Assembly: GCA_025201365.1 (NCBI GenBank)
Contig: JAIXMF010000011.1
Coordinates: 310,001-374,000 of the forward strand
Length of the DNA: 64,000 nucleotides
Direction of reading: 5' to 3'
Origin: Syncephalis plumigaleata
Taxonomy: Eukaryota; Zoopagomycota; Zoopagomycetes; Zoopagales; Piptocephalidaceae
The position numbers were made by a program, and so were the translations under genes. The notes beneath the pieces were generated by a model. The model made no database searches. It had not been told where the DNA came from and saw nothing but the letters and a program-made list of their open reading frames with translations. Numbering within the stretch: position 1 is the first letter of the stretch; every line of letters begins with the position of its first letter. Of this stretch, positions 53,292 through 64,000 are shown one piece after another.

Positions 53292-55262
53292 GGTGTAACA
53301 ATAATTCTATACTCGTGAACACAAAAATGAAGCGGTAAACTATAGAGATATGCCGGATGGAACACACGGCAAATTGGTCGATACTACTAAAAGGATAACG
53401 GATAGAGAATAAGAGAGGGAAAAGCCAGGAATACTGCTGCTTTACGACAAGTCGTAACCACACCACTTGAGACTGCGGATTATTCGAAGGTGGAATATCA
53501 CAAAAAAAGCCGTAACAAGTGTTGGCGGACAATGAAAGTCGTAGCTCACTCCAAAAAATAAGTATGTATAAAAATAAGAAAATAATAAGAAAAGAGTAGG
53601 AGGAAGAAGAGAAGGAGCAGGAATAGGAGGTGGAGGAGCGCAAACTGGTTAATACTAGGCGACCAAGGAAAATGTAAATATGCTACCAATAACAAAAAAA
53701 AGCGAATAGCTAGCTAACAGCGATGAATGACGACTTCTAGGAGTTTGATACGGCGAATGGGGCGATTGCAGCACACGCACATATGACAACGGCAACGAGC
53801 GGTTATGGCGCGACAAGAGGAGAGGAATCGAGCATGCCCCCCACACACACCAATGACCGAGGACTATTTAAGAAAATTTAACAGGAGATAGATGTCCAAA
53901 ATAGGCGACTAACCGCAAGCAAGTGAACGCGTGCAAGTGGATAGGGGCGAAGAAGGGAAAAAAACGACGAATAAACGAGCGGAGAAAGTGGTGCTGTATA
54001 GAGTGCGAAGGTAAAGCAGGCAACGACAATCGGTAAACTGGTGAGTAGCGCGAGAATAACCAGATACAATGTAAAGTATAAGAACGAGAAAAATGAGGAG
54101 AGAGAGAGCTAGAGAGGGAGAGAGCGAGAGGAAAGAGAATAGCGAGTTATACCGAAGAAAAACAAGGGCCACCTTTTGAGCAAGCGAGGCACTCGTGACG
54201 ACATTAAGCTGCAGCTCCTATTGCCGCTGCCACTACTATTATTATCATGCAAAGGTTCGATTTGTCGTGGTAGTACTGTTCTGTCCCTGGAGGAGAGACG
54301 ACGCACGGGATACGAGCACGACATAGATGATGATGACTAACTAAACCCAATCTACACTTGTGCTTGTGTATTATGTGTATGTGTGTGCGTGTATGTATGT
54401 GACGGCTACTAGTGTGTATCTGTTATCGCGACGATAGGTAGTTGCCCCGATTCAGGTAGGTAATGCCAGCTATTGTGCGTTGCATAAAAGAGTGGACAAT
54501 GCAGAGCTGCAATGATGATAGGCGCGTGATACATGTTGTTGTTGTTGATGATGATGATGATTGGTTCACGAACGAGTATCCAATGCAAATACGAGTTCAT
54601 TGATATAAAACAAATCGAGAGATGCTCATATATCATCATCCATTCTCATTATATCCCACTTTTACCACGAGTTCATGATTTTTACTGATGACGCGGCATT
54701 GAACGTCATCACTATAACACTTGCTTGCATAGTGCAGTACACTTTTTGTTTCACTTTCTATTAGAATAAAGTAAGCCATCATCTCACACACACGTATATA
54801 TATATATACTTATACGTTCGATTGACTTGTGCTTGTAGTTCTGAAATACAGTGATCTTCTATTCTACTATGTCTTTCATAAAGTTTAGCTTATTCAACAT
54901 TGATTGATTACTATGTCTTGCACGGTAATTGATCTAACATAGATGATTGACATTCTCATTGAATACTGTCTAGTTTATTCCATATTGACATGATTTGTTA
55001 GCAGCTTGAAATGTTAATCCAGATTGATGATAGTGACGGACATCTAAGATGTGATTATTCTGATTCATGGTGATTCAAACACTGTATCATTTCTGTTTCT
55101 CTCTTTTTTGTTTTTACCTTTTATTATTCATGTTACTCTATCTTCATATTAATATTGGCATTGGCCCGTTTTCTTAGTTACAATACTCGTTCATAATGGA
55201 TGCAATACAGGCGCCACTGAATAGCTTTGAATTCGAACGAGATTTGACGGCATTATTGGCCG
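53292..55262. other. 2 kb intergenic region between divergent genes
   Basis: Purine-rich on the plus strand from 53560 to 54140 (AGAGAGAG near 54098-54130), which creates many long minus-strand pyrimidine ORFs with no coding character. GT/TG runs near 54370-54400. A 27-codon ORF (55196..55279, MDAIQAPLNS...) overlaps the start of the next gene in another frame. Confidence 0.5.
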
Positions 55263-56397
55263 ATGACAAATCACACTAGTCGAGTGTGTGGTCGTAAAGA
55301 ACGTTCGCTAGTTAAACGTATAGAAATATTCGACTTTGACAACACACTCTTCTGCTCGCCCTTGCCCAATCCTCGCCTATGGCATCGTAGTCTCATAGGT
55401 CGACTGATGTCACCGGAAGTAGGATGGTTCCGCGATGCGAGGACACTTTCTGAACCATTTGTCATTTGTCGTAAATCAACGACGGGCGGTTCTCCTACGT
55501 GCGAATGGTTTTCTACCCATGTAGTAAGTAGAACGATGCAACGGTTACCATCGATTATAGCTAATCCTAATAGTTACAACGTGTACGTGATGTCATTGAC
55601 GATACCGGCACATTGACTATATTGCTTACGGGAAGATCTCGTAGCGTCTATCACGCACGTATTACCGAGCTATTGCTGGAGCATGAATTGCAATTTGATT
55701 TATTGATTTTACGTGAATATCACGATACAATAGCAACTACAATGCAATTCAAAAAGCATGTTATCCACCGTTTACTTAATTTATTTACGCATGCCAATGA
55801 GCTAGTCATGTGGGAGGATCGGTCGAATCATGCCGTGCAATTTAAACGGTTTTTAGATGAACTTCAAGCTAGCGAACGACTAGCTACAGGTAATGTGGTC
55901 AAAGTTACCCCTGCAATCAGTTATATGGAAAGGCAGCTTGAAGTACAACTGGTACATGAACTCATTAGCGAGCATAATACGTGTTTGCAGCATCAAAAGC
56001 TAGAAGTAGCTGCTCGAGTGGAGTCAGCACTACTGCAACTAGATCCTAATGCAGTGAATTACCTGTGTCGTTACTATAACATGCCAATGGATAAGTATTC
56101 TAGCAATTATGGCGTGTCGATTTCAGAAGCAATGTTCTCCAGCAGAGATATGGAACTGCTAAGATGTGGTGGGTTTGGAAGGTGGATCTCTACCCAGTAG
56201 AGGTTGACTATGGTAGAAATTGGATATCGGTCGTGTTGATGGTGGAGCATCCACAGTTGACCATTAAATATCCACTAGGACGTCGTACGACATTAATGAA
56301 AGACAGATCTAGACATGATGCCATGACGCGTACTGTGCCCTGGATAACACTGACCGGTTCACTTATGATGACTTGTCTTCCAGGTCTTAAAAAATGA
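55263..56397 (+). CDS. HAD-superfamily phosphatase-like protein (Swiss-army-knife RNA-repair type)
   Basis: About 378 aa from ATG 55263, allowing for two missing bases (near 55578-55586 and 56155-56165). The HAD motif I is clear: RIEIFDFDNTLFCSPLPNPR (DxDxT), followed by WHRSLIGRL and GWFRDARTL. Motif II is LTILLTGRSRSVY, and a later MWEDRSNHAVQFKRFLDEL fits motif IV (the ED pair). This layout matches the SAK group of HAD proteins found in fungi, linked by domain context to RNA repair. The C-terminal third is not assigned. A short upstream ATG frame (55196) may be a uORF or the true N-terminus shifted by errors. Confidence 0.7.
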
Positions 56398-56806
56398 TAT
56401 TAATACACGTTATTATCGTCTATGCCAAATAGTTGAGATAAAAACACGGATAATCAAGTAACTGTAAACATGTCGTTATTTAATTAATGCTAAATGAGCA
56501 ATGATTCTAATAGAAAATCAATTATTGCGACGAATATTAGCAGCACGTTGGTTTCATGTGACGATTAGTTCCTGGTTAATACTAACGATCATATGACGGA
56601 AGCACGTAATGCAATTCCATTTCGTGATTAATAACCTCCATTCCAATAGGTTATGCGTTAATAAATAATAATAGATATTTCAAGCTGGTTAAACATGCCA
56701 ATTTATTGTAATACTACACCATCCTATTGCATCATCAGCAACAGCAGCAGTACCGTGAAGCTGTGTAATCTCATGATGATACACGACTTATTCGTTATGA
56801 AGTAAT
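56398..56806. other. Intergenic between converging genes
   Basis: AT-rich 3' flanks. Nothing else seen. Confidence 0.5.
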
Positions 56807-57659
56807 TTATTGCGCTATCAGTGCAGATATGATGAAAATGCAAGTTGAGAATGCCAGATAGAAAGGTTGGCCACCTATCATACGATCTACGCCACTATTT
56901 ACAGATTGCGGTATATCCTCCTCCTTTGGCTCATTAGTTGTCGAGGCCACTGCACTCGTCACGTCAGGTCCTTCGTTGGCATGCCATCCCACGTTGAACT
57001 CCACCATAATTGGACGAGTAGCTCGCGCGGGATTGCTCGTTATGATACACCATCGCATTTTCGCCAATGGTGATGCGCCCTTGTCAAGACTGGAATCATT
57101 TGCGCAACTCTCTAGCGCGCGATCTTTGCAGCTCAAGGGCGCCCAGCGCTCAACGGTGCGACCTGCTACCAGATGACCTGGTCCTGTGGCAATCTGATCG
57201 TAGACGGACTTCTCCACAAGGAGTACCGTTTGCATGGTGCCGTTTTTCGCCGTGACGATGTATCTTAGGTTGTCGGTAGGTGCGCCAGCGCAAACACCGC
57301 GCCATGAAGCTGGAGGAACGGCAAGTGTCGTTTTGATCGGAGGTGATTCTGCAGATGTTGTATCCGGTCTAGATGCAACGGATACGGTCTTGGTTATAGT
57401 TGGTATAGAAATAAATGGTGGGATGGTGGGGCTAGGTAATATCGATGGTACAATCCTCTCTTGTGGTTGTGCAAAGACAACGTTCATCTACATTATTATT
57501 ATTATTAATCATTTATAGATAGATTAGTCAAAGGATCTGGATCATGATGATGATGATGTATAAGTAGAATGAATAATAGATATGCTACCCTACCAGTGTA
57601 AACCATGTCAACGATACTGCCAGTGATGCTGTAGCAGTGGTAAAGAAAAGTACCTTCAT
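56807..57659 (-). CDS. Predicted GPI-anchored secreted protein, family unknown
   Basis: Exons complement(56807..57487, 57594..57659); 248 aa, no break. MKVLFFTTATASLAVSLTWF then TL and MNVVFA together look like a signal peptide spanning the exon junction. A Pro/Ser/Thr-rich stretch (VPSILPSPTIPPFISIPTIT) follows. A central region with conserved-looking WRGVCAGAPTDNLRYIVTAK and four to six Cys is probably disulfide-bonded. The end VDRMIGGQPFYLAFSTCIFI then ISALIAQ is a typical GPI-attachment signal. No homologous family came to mind. It is probably a plasma membrane or wall protein. Confidence 0.7.
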
Positions 57660-59087
57660 GCTTTGGTATGCAATTCTACACTTGTAATAAAATATTGTGT
57701 AATCGAATATAACGGAATATGATATTTGTCTCTCTTTTGATATTGGCAAAATGCAGTCCAACAATGAATGGTCGTATCAATGCAATGCTTAATGGAAGTA
57801 ACAGTAACCAGACTGCACTTGCTAGAAGCCAAGAATGTAGTCTAGTGCAAGTCGGGTAGAATAGATTTTGGCAAATAACCACACGTTACTTGGTCCAAAT
57901 GTCGTCGATAACAAAAAGTGTAAAGAAGAAGGAGAAACCAATGAAAAAATGACGGGTTAATTCATTACAAGTTGGTTTTCAATGGTCGAGGTGAATGGTG
58001 AATGAATGAATGAAAGAAGAGCAGAGCAGAGGAGAGAAGAGGAGAAGATGGAGATGGAGAAGATGGAGAAGAGAATGATAATGGAGAAGATGATGGTGGT
58101 GTACGTTAGAGAAGGAGTGTGTCCATTTATGAGAGCCAGTTTCGTAAAGATTTGCTACATAGTATCGGCATGGTTGCATTGGTGCACCTGCACTTGAAAC
58201 AACCTTCTCTCCTTGCGTATAATTGAACAGCCATTGAACGAGTGATTGATGTGCACCCAGAAATAATGACGGCAAGTCTTTTTATAGCTTATGCTACGTT
58301 TGCCATTCGTATGATTGACGTTTCTTGCAAGATTTCTATGCAAAATTAAGTATGAATCTAGAGCAAAAAGGCGTAGCAAGGCGTTTCGTATTATTAGCAA
58401 GTGCACGGCAACATGCCTTTTGCTCTACGTGTGACCGTCGTTTCCCATTCGTATATTCCCTTTTGTGATTGTCTATAATCCGTTCGATTCAATCCTGATT
58501 AGTTTCCATAATCACATGGGTAAACCTATCCCAAATGAAATATTTTCATCAGATAACGCGTAAGGCCATTAGGAAAAAGAACTGATAAAATTAGTAACAG
58601 TTTAATTGCAGCATTACCGCACATTCGGTAATTGGTATGCACGCATCGTGCTTAATCATGCTAAGCGTTAAATAGCCCAAAGTAGACGTGGTAGAAGGAA
58701 AAAAGCGGCATCTTTCGTTGACGCTTCTTTTTTATTCTATTTCGTGGTACGTTCTACTTGTTCTTGTTCAACGTTTAGCGCCTTTTCTCTCTTTCTTCGT
58801 TACGTGTATCCTTGCCATTTTAGTGGTGCAACCGACGGATTTGTCTATTATTCATTTCTTTTGGTTCAATCAGAGGCACTTCTTGACTGTTGAAAGGCAA
58901 AGAAGTTTTTTCTTTCTCTTTCTTTCTCGCTCTCTCTTTACATTATCATTTACGATTTATGATTATTTATTCGAAATAGCTTAACTACTGGTTGATGTTC
59001 AATCATATATGCTATTGAGAAACGAATTGCACGATTAATTATTGCAGAAAAAGAAGAAAGAACCGTACTGTGCTACTATATTTAATT
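57660..59087. other. Intergenic between divergent GPI and permease genes
   Basis: 1.4 kb. A GAGAAGATG-type purine repeat lies at about 58015-58100. CTTT-rich tracts lie near 58905-58940 upstream of the permease gene. No gene seen. Confidence 0.5.
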
Positions 59088-60206
59088 ATGAGTGCTTCTA
59101 CGGAGATACTATTGATATTAGCTGGTCCGATGTCGGTATTTCCGCGTCATTTATCGCCGTTAACATCATCGTATCGTTATGTTTCCGTCTGGGATTGGAA
59201 CGATCGCTAATTGTTTCCTCCATTCGTTGTACCGCTCAGCTGGCCATTATGGGGCTAGTGCTACGCTACGTGCTTACCTCGGAGGAAGTCGGCTGGATAC
59301 TTAGTCTGGCCGTGTTACTCACCGTGCTTGGTTCATGGGAAACCGTCTACCATCAATGTAAGATACGACATCGCGGTATGTTCTGGACGGTATTACTAGG
59401 CATTGCAGGTTCCACTATTATTGTCGGACTATTAGGTTGTGCATTCGTGTTGCACTTTAAGCCCGTATGGAAGGCACGCCTATTTATTCCAACTATCGGC
59501 ATGCTATTGGGCAATTCTATTTCCGGTATTGCTCTCGGTCTACGTACCTGCTTGAACGAGGTACACGCTCATCGCGACCATATCGAGCAGCAGTTGTCGT
59601 ATGGTGCCACTCGTTGGGAGGCGTCACGTAGCGTACTACGTTCATCGGTACGAATGGGCATGCTGCCCACCGTGAACTCCATGAGTGTCATGGGTTCATC
59701 TCGATTCCTGGTGTGATGTCAGGTCAGATTCTAGGTGGTGTCCCTGTAGATCAGCTGTCCGCTACCAAATATGCATTATGTTCATGATTGCTGCCTCGAC
59801 GACATTGGGCATCGTTACAGCTGCATTGGCTTGTGTGCACACTTGTATCGACACCCGTCATCGTACACGACCTGAGCGTATCATCACCGTGCCATTTATC
59901 CTTTATGCATGGCGCAATACAGCATTCCGTTGGATTGGAGCGCATTTAACAAGATTGCTACAACCAATGACTAAATGGATCAAGTGTCAAGTGAAGAAGC
60001 ATTGTCGTCGAATGAAGGATCATACCACGACTAAACAAAGCGCATACCCGAATAGCACGGTAACATTGGCAGAACTAGAGAAGGCAACTATTCATGCAGA
60101 ACTAGGACAGAAGCAACCCATATCAGAGATGCGCGAGATATCTCCCGATGTTCAGGTAGCTGAATATCGAATGTTACCATTCACGCCACGAATCAATCAA
60201 CTATGA
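59088..60206 (+). CDS. UPF0014/FetB-like (YbbM, ALS3-type) membrane permease
   Basis: Single exon, about 373 aa with three missing bases (near 59100-59106, 59691-59698 and 59761-59770). Family blocks: ISWSDVGISASFIAVNIIVS, LGLERSLIVSSIRCTAQLAI, SLAVLLTVLGSWETVY, FIPTIGMLLGNSISGIALGL, LSYGATRWEASRSVLRSSVR then MGMLPTVNSMSVMG, ISIPGVMSGQILGG and YQICIMFMIAAST. About seven membrane spans are expected. Bacterial FetB is the permease of an iron exporter and plant ALS3 acts in aluminium tolerance; the substrate here is unknown. A charged C-terminal tail of over 100 residues is extra. ATG 59088 gives MSAST and then the family start. Confidence 0.82.
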
Positions 60207-61673
60207 CTATGTCAACAACGCCCGTTGACTCCTCGAATACATCATGTTCTAATGCAGTAACCAGCCATCTAATAAATAAATACATAGGCAATTATCTCTA
60301 AGAATTGATGTCCTACTAGTAAGCATCATTGTAATTTATTATTATTTAAATGAATATCGTGGATTAAATATAACACCAGATTCAGTAATGGCTACGAATA
60401 AGCGGAGTAAAATTAGAAAAAAGCAATGATTTTAGAGGCGACGATAACACCCTGTACTATACCAACCGCAATTAACATTTGTAAATAAGACAACGCAATT
60501 ATTTAGTGAGCGCATAAAAGTAGTTTGCTTCTTTCTTCCACTCCAACTCATTCACTCACTCACTCACTCGCTCATCTTTTATCTTGTCCAACTTTATTCT
60601 TATCCTTATCTTTGTCAATCTTGTACCCTAGTACTGGAGCATAGTATAACTATAGACTGGCACGGCTCTTGGTAAGTGGTGTATACGATATTGTTTGTCA
60701 TCTTTAGTTTCTTGCATATATGCTATGAGTGTATGCACGATATTGTGTAATATCTACTGCTTGACTAGTTATATATAGTAGTACTAGATGTATACAGTCA
60801 TATGAATACATCTCTATCGATGTATTTATATTCGTATTTTTATTTATATATGATAAACTATCCGTGAACACTAGGTGAATTACCCTCCCTTTGACCTGAT
60901 TCTACTTGTATACTGGAACTTGTCGCGTGCAACCTGCATAGCATTGATAAGTCATGTGGACTAGTCTATCATATATAAATAGTGTATACATGTACATCTA
61001 GGCTGAACTGCCGTCAATTCCTCTTTTTGTAATTCTTTTTATTATTCGTGATCTAGTGCTATTATTATTATTGCTATTGCTATCCTCATAATTAGTTCAA
61101 TATTTTTGTCAACCTCTTTCTATTGATATTTCTTTGGATACTATAAACACAACTTACTCATCCCCTGCTTTTCCCTCTTACATTTAGCGCCTAAGCTAGT
61201 CTAGACAACCGTACGGTCTTCTTATTATATAAAGGGGGCTATCCTACCTTAGTATAGCTGCCCATAGGCTTCGTGACTATTCGTACTGTTGCGTATATTA
61301 TTGGAAACATATCCATCGACTATTACATTGTTGGTATTCTCAAGAGAAGCAATAACAGCAGCAACAGCAACAGCAACACAACAGCAAAGTAAGTATATTA
61401 TCAACAATGTGACGTAATAGCATGAAAACAATTAACATCAGCTGACCTTCACGTGCTATTCTGTAATATTTAGGTTGCAATTAAAAAACAATTATTATAC
61501 GGATATCTAGTGTTTTCTTCCTTTTTGTTTATCGTTCCCTTGAGTTGAACGTTAAATAGCAGCAGCAGCAGCAGCAAACCACACGCTTTCCTTGGTGTTT
61601 CTCTCTCTTTCTTTCGCTATTTCATTTCTTGTCAAATATCAGTATATCAAGCGAGTTCACTCTCGCCATTTCC
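60207..61673. other. Intergenic upstream of the CAP-Gly gene
   Basis: 1.5 kb, AT-rich. CTCA/CACT repeats near 60549-60571, a CAG run near 61559-61576 and pyrimidine tracts before the start. No gene seen. Confidence 0.5.
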
Positions 61674-64000
61674 ATGAGTAGATTGTCTAGATTTGGTTCT
61701 AGTGTAGGGGGATCATCGATTGGACATTATCGAAACAATTCAAGTAGTAAATCTGAAATATCAGGTATGTAACTATTTTATGCCACGCAGCTATTTGATA
61801 TTAATCGATCATCTATAGTTGATTCTATACCGTCATCACCCACCATGTCGAGTGCTAGTGGAATAGCGGCACCACGAGGACTACGAAAACCGGGTGCCGG
61901 TGCTAGTGGCATTGGCGGCCTAGCACGACCGGGCATCAAGCCAAAACGCCTAGCAATGGTGGAATCGCACCGCCAAACGCTATTGGGATGCGACGTGGCT
62001 TGTCTAACGCATCGAGTGCCGGTGGCGGATTGGCCAAATCATCGGCCAACGATGGCTTCCAAATCAACAATCGTGTCCGTGTCGAGTCGATGAATATCGA
62101 GGGTACCTTCGCTTCCTGGGTTCAACGCACTTTAAACCGGGTACATGGGCTGGCATTGAACTCGACGACGAGGGTGCCGGCAAGAATGATGGCTCCGTGG
62201 CCGGACACGTCTATTTCACATGTCCACCACAGACTGGCATATTCGTGCTGGCGTCGAAACTTTCCGCGCCAGCCAATAATGATCATGGCGGTGCACCACG
62301 CGGTGGACTTCGTGGTCCTTCCGCCGGACTTCGTCGACCGAGCACGGGAGCAGCAGGCATTCCAGCACCCGGCAAACCGTTAAACTTCCGACCAGAATCG
62401 CGTGCCAGTCGATTCGTCGGCATGAGTGCGCAACAGTATAAACGACGCTCGCTCATGATGACCGACGACGACGATGGATATCGACCGGGTACACCGCAAG
62501 CTGCCGGAACACCCAATCGTAGTAAAGCCGGGCACGGTGCCAATGGCTGGGACTCCGTAGCGGTCTTAACGATGGTATGAACGACGATAGCAACCCGGCA
62601 TATGGAGATTTAGCGGCACTCAACGGAGGCGGCAATGAAGAGGATGGCATACCTAATGGCACCAATGGCGCGAGCTTTGATTCAGCAGAAGCACAAAAGA
62701 TGCAAGCACGAGCAGAAGTGCTGGAAGCAGAGAATCGACTACTCCGTCTAGAGGTGCAACAAGGTAAAGCACGATTGGCAGCAGGCGAACTATTAGAGCG
62801 TGGTATTGTCGGTGAAGCGCATGCTATGCTCGGTCGCGACGAGGAGGTGGCATCACTGCGCGAGCGAGTGGACCGATTAACGCGCGAGAAGAGCGAGGTG
62901 GAACAGGAAAGAGAACGATTACGCCGCGAGGTGACCGATCGCAAACGACAAAGCACGACATCGACATTGGCTCATGTGGAAGATGGCGAGCAATTGCTAC
63001 GACTTACCGAGGCATTGGCAGAACGCGAGTCGCGTATTCGTGAACTGGAACAAACCATTACTGAACTAACGAAGCGTGTGGAGGAAGCCGAGTCAGCTGC
63101 CAAAAACGCAACACCACAAGAAGATGTCGAATCTGTGAAAGCACTACGACAACGAGTGGAGGAGTTGGAAGAGGCGATGCATGAGACGGATCAAATGCTG
63201 GCACAAAAGGAAGACGAGGAGCGAGAGTTGCGCGAACAACTAGAACGTCTAATGCGTGAGCGTGACTTTGATGATGCTCGACGCAGCCATGAAGGAGGTG
63301 ACGTGGAACGACAACAGGAACGTATTCGAAGCTTGGAACGAGAACTAGAGGAGAAGTCGGCGGAAATGGGACAGTTGTCAGCGCGACTCGATCGAATTAG
63401 CACGGAACACGAGAAGGAGAAGGCCACCCTCGAGGAGACCATTAAGCAGCTACGTGCCGCCGGTCAAGAAACCATCGAGTTGTACGAGTCAAAGTTGCAA
63501 GCGCTACAACAAGCGGGCAAAGATGCGATGGCACTAATGGACGACGAGGGTGTAGCCGAGCGTACGGTGTTAACCGAGCAGCTTAATGCGGCCCAGGATG
63601 AAATACAAGAGTTACGCATGGCTGGCGCGGAAACCATCGAGGTATACGAGATGCGAGTGGCCGAGTTGAAGGATGAACTCACCAAGGTGCAGGCTTCCAA
63701 CGGATCAGGAAGCGAGGCAGATGCCGCACTACGACTACAATTGGAGGCGGCGCGTGAGGAGATACGCGCGGTGCAAGAAGCGGCCGCTGTTCGTGAAACG
63801 GAAATGGAGACACGTCTACAGGAGGCGAAAGCTAGCGGAGTCTTGTCAGATAGCCAAGGGACGATCATCCAGCTGCAAACTGACCTGGAGGCTGCATTGG
63901 CGGAACGATTACGATTAGCTGAACAGGTGGCCACCCTAAAGACTCAGGCGCGTGAACTGAAGAACTCGAGGAACGATCTTGAACAGCGTATCGTTGAGGC
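61674..64000 (+). CDS. CAP-Gly coiled-coil microtubule protein (CLIP-170 / dynactin p150 type), cut by right edge
   Basis: Exons 61674..61764 and 61819..>64000; at least 750 residues in the window. A basic Ser/Gly-rich N-terminus leads to one CAP-Gly domain: [45 protein letters not shown] and [14 protein letters not shown]. The GKNDG motif binds EEY/F tails of tubulin and EB1. A Gly/Pro/Arg-rich linker then gives way, near 62650, to a long Glu/Gln/Arg-rich coiled coil running to the edge (e.g. [20 protein letters not shown]). Such proteins track microtubule plus ends or recruit dynein. Single bases seem missing near 61941-61950, 62103-62110 and 62558-62566. Without the C-terminus, CLIP and p150 cannot be told apart. 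Confidence 0.87.

Overview
The window looks like nuclear DNA of a fungus, most likely an early-diverging (non-Dikarya) lineage. The reasons are short introns (mostly 50-95 nt, GTAAGT-type donors), a Kre9/Knh1-like GPI-anchored wall protein, an F-box plus JmjC protein, an Spc24 kinetochore subunit, a 5S rRNA gene lying among protein genes, and two introns with U12-type (minor spliceosome) signals. The exact taxon cannot be read from the sequence. Genes sit on both strands without operons. No virus-like element was recognised.

Layout. 1-3.6 kb: RBR ubiquitin ligase (cut by the left edge) and a PP2C phosphatase, both minus. 6.3-11.2 kb: Rab14/Rab2-type GTPase (+), eIF2B alpha (-) and the PP2A activator PTPA (+). 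11.6-16.7 kb: UBE2E-type E2 enzyme, an SR-rich nuclear protein and a JMJD6-like F-box/JmjC protein (all +). 16.9-18.0 kb: a TA-flanked inverted-repeat DNA element. 18.3-23.2 kb: alanyl-tRNA synthetase and RBM48 (+). 25.5-28.4 kb: a secreted 966-residue Pro/Thr/Ser-rich repeat protein (+). 29.6-29.8 kb: 5S rRNA and tRNA-Ile(AAU), 7 nt apart. 30.4-31.8 kb: actin (-). 34.1-41.7 kb: a Ser-rich protein (+), a Kre9-like GPI protein (-), a small KH-like protein (+), ribosomal protein eS6 (+) and a CAP/SCP secreted protein (-). 42.5-46.5 kb: glycyl-tRNA synthetase (-) and proteasome alpha PSMA4/Pre9 (+), head to head. 47.5-53.3 kb: myotubularin (+), Spc24 (-) and an unrecognised membrane protein (-). 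55.3-64 kb: HAD-like protein (+), GPI-anchored protein (-), UPF0014/FetB-like permease (+) and a CAP-Gly coiled-coil protein (+, cut by the right edge).

Functional themes are housekeeping translation (AlaRS, GlyRS, eIF2B alpha, eS6, 5S, tRNA), ubiquitin/proteasome (RBR, UBE2E, PSMA4), phosphatase signalling and membrane traffic (PP2C, PTPA, Rab, myotubularin), cytoskeleton and mitosis (actin, CAP-Gly, Spc24) and cell surface (the Pro-rich, Kre9-like, CAP and GPI proteins).

The strongest unusual signals are: (1) an AT-AC intron with a perfect U12 5' splice site, and a second U12-type GT-AG intron, both in the Spc24 gene, in the same window as the minor-spliceosome factor RBM48; (2) a 5S rRNA-tRNA-Ile pair with no Pol III terminator between them, suggesting a dicistronic transcript; (3) 31 places in 16 otherwise conserved genes where the reading frame steps back by exactly one base, never the other way, which most likely reflects one-base consensus deletions and matters for anyone annotating this sequence. 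Exon coordinates below were read by eye from splice sites, and the reading phase was summed across each gene.
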